From assembly GCF_026651855.1 (NCBI RefSeq), contig NZ_CP093280.1:2396001-2460000 (forward strand): a stretch of 64,000 nt of DNA, written 5' to 3'. The notes beneath the pieces were generated by a model. The model saw only the letters and a program-made list of their open reading frames with translations. It was not told the origin of the DNA and made no database searches. Positions within the stretch are counted from its first letter, which is position 1. Every line of letters begins with the position of its first letter. Positions 49,825 to 58,375 of the stretch are shown piece after piece. The position numbers and the translations under genes were made by a program. This DNA comes from Pseudomonas silvicola. GTDB taxonomy: Bacteria; Pseudomonadota; Gammaproteobacteria; Pseudomonadales; Pseudomonadaceae.

Positions 49825-51096
49825 TCAGAAGCGGTAGGTCAGCGAGGTGCCGAAACCGCTGGCGCTGTTCTTGTACTTGGAGCTGTAGGCCAGCGCGGTA
49901 CCCGCACCTTCGTTGATCTTCACGCTCTCTTCCCACAGGTAGGAGTAGGCGAAGTCCAGGGTGATGTTGCTGACCGGGGTCCAGCCCACACCGAAGCTGA
50001 CAGCCTGGCGGTCGCCCGTCGGGATGCGCGGCGAGCGGTCGACGTTGTTGGTCGGTGACTGGTCGACCGAGTAGCCGGCGCGCAGTACCACTTCCTTGTT
50101 CAACTGGTACGCGGCACCAATGGCGTGGGCCCAGGTGTCATGCCAGTTCTGTTCTTCGGTAATGGTGCTCAGCGAGCCCGAGAGCAGAGCAGGCACGCCC
50201 TTGTTTTCCACGGTAATGTCCTGCAGGCGGCTCCAGCGGGTCCAGGTGCTGCCGGCATACACGGTCCAGTCATCGCCCAGTTTCTGGGTGATGGAGAAGT
50301 CGACGGATTCCGGCGTGTCCAGGTCCAGCGAGGCGTCGTAGCTGTGGCCACTCAGGCCCAGCAGGCTAAACGTGCCGCCAGTGACCTTGGTGTCGCCGTC
50401 CAGGTGGTAATCCACCTTGGAATGGTAGGTCAGGCCCAGGCTGGTGGTGGGCGTGGCCTGCACCAGGATGCCAGCGTTGAAGCCGATGGCTGTGTCGTTG
50501 CCGTTGATTTTCACCTTGCCGTCATTGGTGCCCGGCGTGAAGGCGTTCGGCACCATGGAGCTCAACTCGCCGTCGATGCGGTTGATGGTGGGGCCGAAAC
50601 CGATCGACACTACGTCATTGAATGCGTAGCTGACGGTCGGTTGAAAGGTGATGACCGAAACCTTGCTCTTGTTGGCGTGGTAACGGCCAGCGAAGTCGCT
50701 GTGGTAGTCGGTGATCAGGCCGAACGGCACGTAGAAGCCGACACCGAAGGCCCAGTGGTCATCAATGGGCTGCACGTAGTAACCCATTGGCACGGTGGTC
50801 ATCGGCACCATGTCACCGCCTTCTTTGCCCCCCAGGGCGGCGCGGCTTTGGCTGATGTCGGTCTTGGCGTCGATGACAGCGGCGCCCACGGTGGCTTGTG
50901 CGCTCTTGAGGCGCGACATGCCCGCAGGGTTTCCGTAGATAGTGCTGGCATCATCGGCAGATGAAGAGCGGCCGGCGAACCCGGTGCCCATCCCGCTGAT
51001 GCTGGTTTCGTTGATGGCAAAGCCACTGGCGAATAGCTGGGTGGAAGCGAGCGTTACGGCGATGCTGAGTGTGGTCTTGAGCATTACTTTTTTCAT
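49825..51096 (-). CDS. FadL/OmpP1 family outer-membrane transport protein
   Basis: 423 residues. A signal peptide (to about LFASG, residue 25) precedes the FadL hatch: GFAINETSISGMGTGFAGRS and STIYGNPAGMSRL carry the conserved NPAG motif. The rest is a beta-barrel ending in Phe (LTYRF). FadL proteins take up long-chain fatty acids or other hydrophobic compounds. The substrate is not deducible. Monocistronic, with a terminator downstream. Confidence 0.92.
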   Translation of the reverse strand: MKKVMLKTTLSIAVTLASTQLFASGFAINETSISGMGTGFAGRSSSADDASTIYGNPAGMSRLKSAQATVGAAVIDAKTDISQSRAALGGKEGGDMVPMTTVPMGYYVQPIDDHWAFGVGFYVPFGLITDYHSDFAGRYHANKSKVSVITFQPTVSYAFNDVVSIGFGPTINRIDGELSSMVPNAFTPGTNDGKVKINGNDTAIGFNAGILVQATPTTSLGLTYHSKVDYHLDGDTKVTGGTFSLLGLSGHSYDASLDLDTPESVDFSITQKLGDDWTVYAGSTWTRWSRLQDITVENKGVPALLSGSLSTITEEQNWHDTWAHAIGAAYQLNKEVVLRAGYSVDQSPTNNVDRSPRIPTGDRQAVSFGVGWTPVSNITLDFAYSYLWEESVKINEGAGTALAYSSKYKNSASGFGTSLTYRF

Positions 51097-51240
51097 TATT
51101 AGAACTCCATGTGATCACCGAAGCGAAAACTACCAACATTTTCGCGGCGGCGCTATAGCCCGTATCGCTTGAGATAGAGCGGTTTTGTAGGACAATCCGA
51201 CCAGATTGGAGGTTTATAAGCTGGCGTTATGCCACAACCT

Positions 51241-51723
51241 TCAGCTGGCTAATCTGTCAGGTGTCGTGATGCAGCGGGCCCAGGCGGCGGTGAAGTCCCT
51301 GATGCGTCCTTGGGGTTGGAAGGTCTGACGCCATATTCTGGCCATGCCGATGAGGTCATCGGCCTGTGGCAGAGGCGTTTTCTGCTGTTCTATCAGTAGC
51401 CAGGCGATGGCGGTGGCGTATCTCAGGTTGACGGTCAATTCCAGATGCGGGCCACTCAGAAAAGCGTGTTGGCTGGCCAGCCCTCGTACCAGGCTGGCCA
51501 ACTCGGGATCCAGGGCCAGGTAGCGGTCCCAGAGCGCCTGGTGGCGCAGGGCGCCGATGCGATAGAGGCCGTGGCCACGCCGGCCATGCAGCTCGTTACC
51601 CAGGGCTGACTGGCTGGCGGCGACGCCCAGCAGCAATGCTTCAGCGTTGGCGCAATGACGGCCCAGGTACAGCAACGTCGGGCGAATCACGTACTGGCTC
51701 AATTCCCGTGCGGCGATCCCCAT
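51241..51723 (-). CDS. Phage lysozyme-like protein, probable prophage remnant
   Basis: 160 residues. The segment RPTLLYLGRHCANAEALLLG, then ASQSALGNELHG and GHGLYRI, recalls the lysozyme-like proteins of Pseudomonas phages whose core normally reads roughly QESxLG...GLYQIE. If the alignment by eye is right, the catalytic-site Glu is replaced (Gln-Ser here), so it may be inactive. No signal peptide. No other phage gene is near. Family membership is by recollection and is tentative. Confidence 0.5.
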   Translation of the reverse strand: MGIAARELSQYVIRPTLLYLGRHCANAEALLLGVAASQSALGNELHGRRGHGLYRIGALRHQALWDRYLALDPELASLVRGLASQHAFLSGPHLELTVNLRYATAIAWLLIEQQKTPLPQADDLIGMARIWRQTFQPQGRIRDFTAAWARCITTPDRLAS

Positions 51724-52024
51724 AAAGCCCAGTGACCTCTCCTGTATGGCCGGCGGGGCAGGGGTGCTTGGCAGCAGTGAATCGGATAGCCCCGCCGGAA
51801 GCGGCGTGAACCGCTTGAATTGAAGTGTAGTGTCATATGTATGCTGTAAAGGGCTGTTTTTAAATTATTTGCCAGCCCCCAACGGTCATGAATATGCCTC
51901 AGGGAAATAAGAAGGGAGCCGCAAGTTACGCGCGCGAGGCGATGCCTTGGGGCTTGCAGATGGCCGCCAAGCGGGCATAAAAAAGCCCCGCGTCAGAGCG
52001 GGGCCTCGGGGTATTGCGATTGCC
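51724..52024. other. 301-bp gap between the small 73-aa gene and the lysozyme-like gene
   Basis: It contains an AT-rich stretch around 51820-51870 that could hold the promoter of the lysozyme-like gene (minus strand), and the terminator of the small gene at 51978-52004. No coding sequence was recognised. Confidence 0.45.
51978..52004 (-). terminator. Rho-independent terminator after the 73-aa gene
   Basis: Minus strand: GCCCCGC, TCTGA-type loop, GCGGGGC followed by TTTTTT. Confidence 0.83.
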
Positions 52025-52246
52025 TCAGGCAACCAGTGCCTGGCGCGTACGGTCGATAACGGCCTGCAGCGGCTCGGCGCTGGAGTATTGCTCCGGGTAC
52101 AGGCGTTCGCTGTGGCGGGCAATACCGTGCTCGTTGACGATCGTGAAACTGAAGCAGCCTTTGCGAGCGGCCATGATCAGGCAGTTCATCGGTGCGAAGG
52201 CGTGGGTCAGGGTGCGAATGGCATCTTGAGTGTGGATAGTGTTCAT
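52025..52246 (-). CDS. Small conserved hypothetical protein, 73 aa
   Basis: 73 residues: MNTIHTQDAIRTLTHAF, then MAARKGCFSFTIVNEHGIA (a likely strand pair), then ERLYPEQYSSAEPLQAVIDR. The start is chosen because the upstream extension is rich in non-coding-like residues; AGGAA lies before it. No family recognised. It is preceded on the same strand by two hairpins with T-runs (52266-52351) that could attenuate it or end an independent small RNA, and is followed by a strong terminator. Confidence 0.6.
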   Translation of the reverse strand: MNTIHTQDAIRTLTHAFAPMNCLIMAARKGCFSFTIVNEHGIARHSERLYPEQYSSAEPLQAVIDRTRQALVA

Positions 52247-52265
52247 AGTTATTGGATGTTCCTGC

Positions 52266-52351
52266 AAAAGACACGGATTAAGATCCGTGCGCACTAAAAA
52301 CGTTCCAGTAACGCGGGCCACCTTTGGCCGAACGAAGAACCTGACTGGAAC
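52266..52351 (-). ncRNA. Possible small RNA end or attenuated leader with two hairpins
   Basis: Read on the minus strand, GTTCCAGT (52351-52344) pairs with ACTGGAAC (52309-52302), enclosing an inner GGCCA-loop-TGGCC hairpin, and is followed by G then TTTTT. A second hairpin, CACGGAT-CTTA-ATCCGTG (52289-52272), is followed by TCTTTT. Both look like intrinsic terminators just upstream of the 73-aa gene. The transcript they would end is not identified. Confidence 0.4.
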
Positions 52352-52746
52352 AAAAGCAGCCAGTGTGAAGCGCAATTCATATGTGGCGCTTGGGCTGACC
52401 GGTAGGTACTTAGGAGGACAGGCAACACACCGGGGCAAAGGTTCACAGCCCGTGGGTGAAGATCCTGATCAATCAGCAGGTTGGTTAGGTCAGAGTAAAG
52501 AGGCTTGGCAGCGATGCTCGTCTACGTGCGAGGATCGTGAAGTGTTTACCTGGAAACCATCGAGTAGGTCGGTCCGCTGTTTCAGCAGGTGTTCGCTTGC
52601 TGCGAATAACGTGCTTGAGGACTGTATCGACCGTAAATTGACTTTCAGCTTGGTACTAACATTTTCAAGGCTACATCAAAGCCTGCTGCCTTGGCAACTG
52701 TTTTTTATGTCTCTGCGGCAGTGGCTCGCCAGGGAGCTTATCGCGG

Positions 52747-52908
52747 CTAGCAATTGCTCGCCGTGTCTACCCAGTAGCGCAGCAGGCCAGCTTGCACCTT
52801 TAGTCGTGCGTTGGGAACCCCCCTGCGGGGCGTTTTCTTCGGTAATGCTTGACACCGAGACCGAATATGGTGCGGCCCATTGCCTCCAATCGGGGCGGTT
52901 GTGCACAT
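52747..52908 (-). CDS. Possible small protein, 53 aa
   Basis: ATG at 52908 is preceded by GGGGAGGTGA, a near-perfect Shine-Dalgarno, with GGAGG six bases from the ATG. The product begins MCTTAPIGGNGPHHIR and is basic. A longer frame (79 residues, GTG start at 52915) overlaps it in another register. No family recognised. TTGACT on the minus strand near 52979 could be a -35 element. Coding is supported by the ribosome site alone. Confidence 0.3.
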   Translation of the reverse strand: MCTTAPIGGNGPHHIRSRCQALPKKTPRRGVPNARLKVQAGLLRYWVDTASNC

Positions 52909-53086
52909 TGCTCACCTCCCCTGCGATTTCCTTGCAAAGCCCTTGCCCATCCTACCCCTATGCTCGACTGAAAATTTAAGTCAATGAAAAAAAACGCTTT
53001 TTTGAGCTGGTGAAAAAATCGTCAGTTTGACTGAAAGCCCCATTCCATCGGGGTTTGCGGGCATTGGGAGGCGGTTGTCCACTGAG

Positions 53087-53109
53087 TTATCCACAGCTTC
53101 TGTGGATTG
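53087..53109. promoter_or_regulatory. DnaA-box-like inverted pair
   Basis: TTATCCACA (53087-53095) is a perfect consensus DnaA box; TGTGGATTG (53101-53109) is its inverted partner with two mismatches at the outer end. ATCCACAG CTT CTGTGGAT is thus a perfect 8-bp inverted repeat. A third, weaker copy TTGTCCACT lies at 53075. Function, if any, is unknown. Confidence 0.4.
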
Positions 53110-53352
53110 TCCCGAGCGCTTGCTCTAGCACGGGCGTGCTCGGTAATTTCATGTATCTGGTCGAGTCTTCATCTGATTATGTCAATGCTTCGATGAGAAT
53201 ATTTTGCATCGCGCAGGTGTCGATATTTTTTTCCAGATGCTGTTCAAAAATGTGCGGCTATCGCCCGACCGGAGGCCAGGCGGATCATCAGTTTGCCGCC
53301 GGTCGTCGCTTCGCTCAGACTGTGCCTTTGTTTGAACGCGGTGGGAATTGAA

Positions 53353-54843
53353 ATGGCATTGGACATCACCAGCCTGTTGCTTGGCCTGTTGCTAGCGGGG
53401 GTGCCAAGCCTGGCGCTGGCGTTTCAGTTGCAGCGGCGCCTGAGCCGCGTGGACGCCGACACAGCACTGCTGAACGAGCGCCTGGCAACCGCGCAGTTGG
53501 CGCAAAGCGGTCTCAACGCGCAGCTGGATGCCTGCCGTGACGAAATCAGCGACCTGGCCCAGGCCAATGGTGTCAAGCAGGCCGAACTGGCCGCTCAGGG
53601 GCGTGAACTCGACCTGTTGCAGATAGAGCGCGACAACGCCCGTGATGCCGCCCATGCGTGGAACCTTGAGCGTAACGGCAAGGAAGGTGAGTTGCGCCGG
53701 CTGGCTGCCGAATGCGCGGGCCTGCAGGCCGAGTTGCGCGAACAGCAGGACAGCCACCAACAGCGGTTGACCGACCTGCAGGGGTCGCGTGACGAGTTGC
53801 GTGCGCAGTTCGCCGAACTGGCCGGCAAGATCTTCGATGAACGCGAACAGCGTTTCGCCGAGACCAGCCAGCAGCGCCTGGGGCAGTTGCTCGACCCGCT
53901 CAAGGAGCGCATCCAGTCATTCGAAAAGCGCGTGGAGGAAAGCTACCAGCAGGAAGCCCGTGAGCGATTCTCCCTGGGCAAGGAACTGGAGCGCCTGCAA
54001 CAGTTGAACCAGCGCCTGAGCGACGAAGCCACCAACCTGACCCAGGCCCTGAAGGGTCAGAAAACCCAGGGCAACTGGGGCGAGCTGATTCTGGAGCGGG
54101 TACTGGAGCACGCGGGCCTGGAGAAGGGCCGCGAGTACCAGACCCAGGTCAGCCTGAAAGGCCCGGACGGGGAGCGTTTCCAGCCCGATGTGTTGATCAT
54201 GCTCCCTGGCGACAAACAGGTCGTGGTCGACTCCAAGGTCAGCCTCACCGCCTACCAGCAGTACATCGGTGCCGATGACCCGGCGGTGTCCCAGGCGGCC
54301 CTGAAGCAGCACGTGCTGTCGCTGCGCAATCACGTGAAGGGGCTGTCGGGCAAGGACTACAAACGCCTGGAAGGCCTGCACAGCCTGGATTTCGTCCTGC
54401 TGTTCGTGCCTATCGAGGCGGCTTTCTCGGCGGCCCTGCAAGCGGAACCGAACCTGTTCCAGGAGGCCTTCGACCGGCAGATCGTGATTGTCAGCCCCAC
54501 CACCTTGCTGGCCACCTTGCGGGTCATCGACAGCTTGTGGAAACAGGAAAGACAAAGCCAGAACGCCCGGGAAATCGCCGAGCGGGCGGGGTGGCTGTAC
54601 GACAAGTTCGTGTTGTTCATCCAGGACCTGGACGAGGTGGGCAACCGCCTGCAGCAGTTGGACAAGGCCTACAGCGCTGCGCGCAACAAGCTCACCGACG
54701 GCCGTGGCAACCTGGTGAGCCGAACCGAGCAGCTCAAGCTGCTGGGCGCGCGGGCCAGCAAGAGCCTGCCCGCGGACCTGCTGGAACGCGCCATGACCGA
54801 CGCCGAAGGCGCCTCACTGCCGGCTGAGGTGCCGATTGAGTAA
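53353..54843 (+). CDS. rmuC: DNA recombination protein RmuC
   Basis: 496 residues. An N-terminal hydrophobic helix (about 4-24) is followed by a long coiled coil (about 30-220) and the RmuC nuclease-like domain with KTQGNWGELILERVLEHAGL near 237 and QPDVLIMLPGDKQVVVDSKV near 277, which carries the PD-(D/E)xK-type acidic residues. RmuC limits DNA inversions at short inverted repeats. Start MALDITSLLLGLLLAG is chosen. Its 3' end overlaps that of the convergent sensor kinase gene by 30 bp. Confidence 0.93.
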   Translation: MALDITSLLLGLLLAGVPSLALAFQLQRRLSRVDADTALLNERLATAQLAQSGLNAQLDACRDEISDLAQANGVKQAELAAQGRELDLLQIERDNARDAAHAWNLERNGKEGELRRLAAECAGLQAELREQQDSHQQRLTDLQGSRDELRAQFAELAGKIFDEREQRFAETSQQRLGQLLDPLKERIQSFEKRVEESYQQEARERFSLGKELERLQQLNQRLSDEATNLTQALKGQKTQGNWGELILERVLEHAGLEKGREYQTQVSLKGPDGERFQPDVLIMLPGDKQVVVDSKVSLTAYQQYIGADDPAVSQAALKQHVLSLRNHVKGLSGKDYKRLEGLHSLDFVLLFVPIEAAFSAALQAEPNLFQEAFDRQIVIVSPTTLLATLRVIDSLWKQERQSQNAREIAERAGWLYDKFVLFIQDLDEVGNRLQQLDKAYSAARNKLTDGRGNLVSRTEQLKLLGARASKSLPADLLERAMTDAEGASLPAEVPIE

Positions 54844-57800
54844 CGCCCGCAGCGCCGCCGGCTTCACGGGCTTGGCGAGGTAGTCCAGGCCCGCGGCATG
54901 CACTTGGTCCAGCACCTCGGGGCGGCCATCGGCGCTGATGACCATGCCCGGTATCGGTGCGTTGAGTTGGGTACGCAGCCAGGCCATCAGTTGCGGCCCG
55001 GTGTCGCCCTCATCCAGGTGGAAGTCCACCAGCGCCAGGTGTGGGCGCATGCCGTTGTCCAGCAGGTGGCGGCACTGCCGGCGGTCACGGGCGGTGAACA
55101 CCTGGCAGCCCCAGCGGCTGAGCAAGCTGTTCATGCCCACCAGGATGCTGTCTTCGTTGTCCACGCACAGCACGTGCAGCCCGCTGAGGTCATGGCCCTT
55201 GCTGGCGACCGGCGCAGGCGCTGGCGCGGCCACACTGGCCACCGGCACGGTCACGCTGAACACGCTGCCCTTGCCGGACCAGGACCGCACTTGCAGGCGA
55301 TGGCCCAGCACCCGGCACAGGCCGTCGGCAATGGCCAGGCCCAGGCCCAGGCCTTTTTCGGCGCGGGTCTGGTGGCTGTCCAGGCGTTTGAATTCCTCGA
55401 AGATCACCTGCAGCTTGTCGTCGGGAATGCCCGGGCCACGGTCCCACACCTCCAGGCTCAGCGCCCCGGGCTTGCGGCGCACGCCCAGCAGAATCGGGCC
55501 TTTGCCATAACGGAAGGCGTTGGTCAGAAAATTCTGCAAGATGCGCCGTAGCAACTTGATGTCGCTGTTGATCCGCAGGTCCGAGGATCGCACGTGGAAC
55601 GCCAGGCCCTGTTCCTGGGCCAGGGCCTTGAACTCGGCGCCCAGGGTGTCGTACAGGTCGCTCAGGGCGAAAGGTTTGCTGTCCGGGGTGATCTTGCCGT
55701 TTTCCAGGCGCGAGATGTCCAGCAGGTCGCTGATCAAATCTTCGGCCGAGCGCAGCGAGCTGTCCATGTGCTGCACCAGTTGCTGAGCGTCGGCTGACAG
55801 GCCGTCGCCCTGGTGCGACAGCGCGGCGGAGAACAGCCGCGCGGCGTTCAGTGGCTGCATCAGGTCGTGGCTCACGGCAGCCAGGAAACGGGTTTTCGAT
55901 TGGTTGGCGGCCTCGGCGGTGCTCTTGGCCTGGGTGAGGGCCATGTTGAGCTGGGAAAGCTCATGGGTGCGTTCAGCCACCCGCTGTTCCAGGCTTTCAT
56001 TGGCGGCGGTGAGCGCCTGTTCGGCCTCGCGGAATGCGGTGATGTCGGTGAAGCTCATGACAAAGCCGCCCCCGGGCATGGGGTTGCCGATCAGCTCGAT
56101 CACCCGGCCGTTGGGAAACAGCCGCTCGGAGGTGTGCGCGCGGCCTTGGCGCATCCAATGCAGGCGTCGGGCGACATGCACTTCGGCTTCCCCTGGGCCG
56201 CACAGGCCGCGTTCGGCGTTGTAGCGGATGATATCGGCGATGGGCCGGCCGACGGTGATCAGGCCGTCGGGGTAATTGAACAGCTCCAGGTAACGGCGGT
56301 TCCAGGCCACCAGGTGCAGCGACTGGTCAACCACACTCACGCCCTGGCTGATGTTCTCGATGGCGCCCTGCAGCAAAGCACGATTGAACTGGAGTACTTC
56401 GCTGGCTTCGTCGGCGATTTTCACCACATCTTCCAGCTGCATGTCGCGGCCTTCGATGGCTGCGCGCACCACGGCGCGGGTGGATGAGCTGCCCAGCACG
56501 CCTGCCAGCAGGCGTTCGGTGTGGGCGATCCACTCGTTGTCGGCGCGCTGGCTGGGGTTGAAGCCGATGCCTTGGCGGTAGGCGAAACGGATGAAGCTCT
56601 GCCGCGCCCGGTCTTCACCGACAAAGCGTGAGGCCAGGGTCAGCAGGTCCTCGATCTGCACCGACAGGGGCAGGCGGCCGCCCGGCCGGGCGCTGGTTTC
56701 CTGGCCAATGAAGCGCCCGGCCTGCCAGTGCTCCGACACCCGCGTGCGCGATAGCGCGGACACCCAGGCGAACAAGGTGAAGTTGCCGGCCAGCGACAGC
56801 ACCACGCCTTGGGTCAGTGGCGTGATAGGCAGCCCCAGTGGGTTGCTGTGCAACCAGGTCAGCCCCGGAAACAGGTGCAAGGGCAGGCCCAGGCTATGGG
56901 CCGACATGGGCAGGATCAGGGTGTAGAACCACAGGAAGGTGCCGGTCGCCAGGCCGGCGAATACGCCGCGGCGGTTGGCCTTCTTCCAGTACAGGGCGCC
57001 CAGCATGGCGGGGGTCAGTTGGGTCACGGCGGCGAAGGCGATCTGGCCGATGGTGGCCAGGCTGGCAGTGCTGCCCAACAGTCGGTAGCTGACATACGCC
57101 AGCAACAGGATGACCACGATGCTGATACGCCGCACCGAGAGCATCCAATGGCGAAATACTTCGAACGGCCGCTCGGCACTCTGGCGCCGTAGCAGCCAGG
57201 GCAGCAGCATGTCGTTGGAGACCATGGTCGACAGGGCCACGCTGGCGACAATGACCATGCCGGTGGCCGCGCTGGCGCCGCCGATGAAAGCCAGCAAGGC
57301 CAGGGCAGGGTGGGCCTCGGCCAGGGGCAGGCTGATGACGAACGAATCAGGGATGACCCAGCTCGGCAGGCGCATCTGCCCGGCCAGGGCGATGGGCACC
57401 ACGAACAGCGCGGCGAGGATCAGGTAGGCGGGAAACACCCAGCGGGCCAGGCGCAGGTCCTGGGGTTCGATGTTTTCGACCACCGTCACGTGGAACTGGC
57501 GGGGCAGGCAGATGATCGCCATCATCGCCACGCCGGTCTGCACCACCATGGACGGCCAGTTGATGGTCTCCTGCCAATAGGTCTCCAGGCGCGGCGCCAG
57601 GGATGCCTGGTTCAGCAGGTCGCCGAAGCCGTCGTATAGGCCATAGGTGACGAACGCCCCGACGCCGAGGAAGGCGAACAGCTTCACCAGCGCCTCGAAG
57701 GCAATGGCCAGGACCATGCCGCGGTGGTGTTCGGTGACGTCCAGGCTGCGGGTGCCGAAGACGATGGTGAACAGCGCCAGCACCAGCGACACCACCAGCG

Positions 57801-58284
57801 CGGTGTCCTGCACACGCGTGCCGGTGGCGTCGGCACCGGCGCCTATGAGCAGGTTCACGCCCAGCACGATACCTTTGAGCTGTAGCGCGATATAGGGCAG
57901 CACGCCCACCAGGCAGATCAGTGCCACTACGACTGCCAGGGACTGCGACTTGCCGTAGCGGGCAGCGATGAAGTCGGCGATGGACGTGATGTTTTCCTGC
58001 TTGCTGATCAGGATCATCTTTTGCTGCACCCAAGGCGCGAACACCATCAGCAGCACCGGGCCCAGGTAAATGGGCAGGAACGCCCACAATTGCTCGGCCG
58101 CCTGGCCGACGGCGCCGAAGAAGGTCCAGCTGGTGCAATACACCGCCAGGGAAAGGCTGTACACCCAGGCGCGCAGGCGCGGTGACAGCGGCGTGCTGCG
58201 GCGGTCGCCATAGAAAGCGATGGCGAACATCACGGCCATGTAGGCCAGGGCGACCGCGGCGATCAGCCCGCTGGACAGCGACAT
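54814..58284 (-). CDS. SSF-domain hybrid sensor histidine kinase (PA3271-like)
   Basis: 1156 residues. An N-terminal sodium:solute symporter-like part with about 12-13 TM helices (residues 5-520), a linker, a PAS domain (IENISQGVSVVDQSLHLVAW near 630), HisKA with AAVSHDLMQPLNAARLF near 785, HATPase with DRGPGIPDDKLQ and KGLGLGLAIADGL, and a C-terminal receiver domain with LALVDFHLDEGDTG near 1089. CbrA shares the SSF-kinase design but lacks the receiver. Start ATG (MSLSSGL) has CGGAG upstream. Signal and output are unknown. Confidence 0.88.
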   Translation of the reverse strand: MSLSSGLIAAVALAYMAVMFAIAFYGDRRSTPLSPRLRAWVYSLSLAVYCTSWTFFGAVGQAAEQLWAFLPIYLGPVLLMVFAPWVQQKMILISKQENITSIADFIAARYGKSQSLAVVVALICLVGVLPYIALQLKGIVLGVNLLIGAGADATGTRVQDTALVVSLVLALFTIVFGTRSLDVTEHHRGMVLAIAFEALVKLFAFLGVGAFVTYGLYDGFGDLLNQASLAPRLETYWQETINWPSMVVQTGVAMMAIICLPRQFHVTVVENIEPQDLRLARWVFPAYLILAALFVVPIALAGQMRLPSWVIPDSFVISLPLAEAHPALALLAFIGGASAATGMVIVASVALSTMVSNDMLLPWLLRRQSAERPFEVFRHWMLSVRRISIVVILLLAYVSYRLLGSTASLATIGQIAFAAVTQLTPAMLGALYWKKANRRGVFAGLATGTFLWFYTLILPMSAHSLGLPLHLFPGLTWLHSNPLGLPITPLTQGVVLSLAGNFTLFAWVSALSRTRVSEHWQAGRFIGQETSARPGGRLPLSVQIEDLLTLASRFVGEDRARQSFIRFAYRQGIGFNPSQRADNEWIAHTERLLAGVLGSSSTRAVVRAAIEGRDMQLEDVVKIADEASEVLQFNRALLQGAIENISQGVSVVDQSLHLVAWNRRYLELFNYPDGLITVGRPIADIIRYNAERGLCGPGEAEVHVARRLHWMRQGRAHTSERLFPNGRVIELIGNPMPGGGFVMSFTDITAFREAEQALTAANESLEQRVAERTHELSQLNMALTQAKSTAEAANQSKTRFLAAVSHDLMQPLNAARLFSAALSHQGDGLSADAQQLVQHMDSSLRSAEDLISDLLDISRLENGKITPDSKPFALSDLYDTLGAEFKALAQEQGLAFHVRSSDLRINSDIKLLRRILQNFLTNAFRYGKGPILLGVRRKPGALSLEVWDRGPGIPDDKLQVIFEEFKRLDSHQTRAEKGLGLGLAIADGLCRVLGHRLQVRSWSGKGSVFSVTVPVASVAAPAPAPVASKGHDLSGLHVLCVDNEDSILVGMNSLLSRWGCQVFTARDRRQCRHLLDNGMRPHLALVDFHLDEGDTGPQLMAWLRTQLNAPIPGMVISADGRPEVLDQVHAAGLDYLAKPVKPAALRALLNRHLSRQ

Positions 58285-58375
58285 CAATAGCTCCGATGCA
58301 AAGGGGGTGCGGATGGCTACCAGTCTCGCACGGCCAAGCCCGGCGCGTCAGCGCCGACCAAGGTCGCACTGCGGC

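Larger units (their letters stand above)
52247..53352. other. 1.1-kb stretch with little coding capacity
   Basis: Between the 73-aa gene and rmuC there is no gene of normal Pseudomonas character; GC content is visibly lower, with A/T runs near 52970-53000 and 53150-53240. It contains the hairpins at 52266-52351, a possible small minus-strand gene at 52747-52908, short stem-loops at 52818-52836 and 53037-53057, and DnaA-box-like sequences at 53075-53109. It could be a remnant of a mobile element, given the neighbouring phage-lysozyme-like gene. Confidence 0.5.

Noticed and set aside
51724-51900. LexA box before the lysozyme-like gene
   Set aside because: ATGTATGCTGTAAA near 51840 superficially resembles part of an SOS box, but no CTG-N10-CAG pair is present.
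52230-52979. 249-codon plus-strand open frame in the gene-poor region
   Set aside because: Amino-acid composition (many Cys, Ser, Arg) and lack of a ribosome site are those of non-coding DNA; it also crosses the hairpins of the opposite strand.
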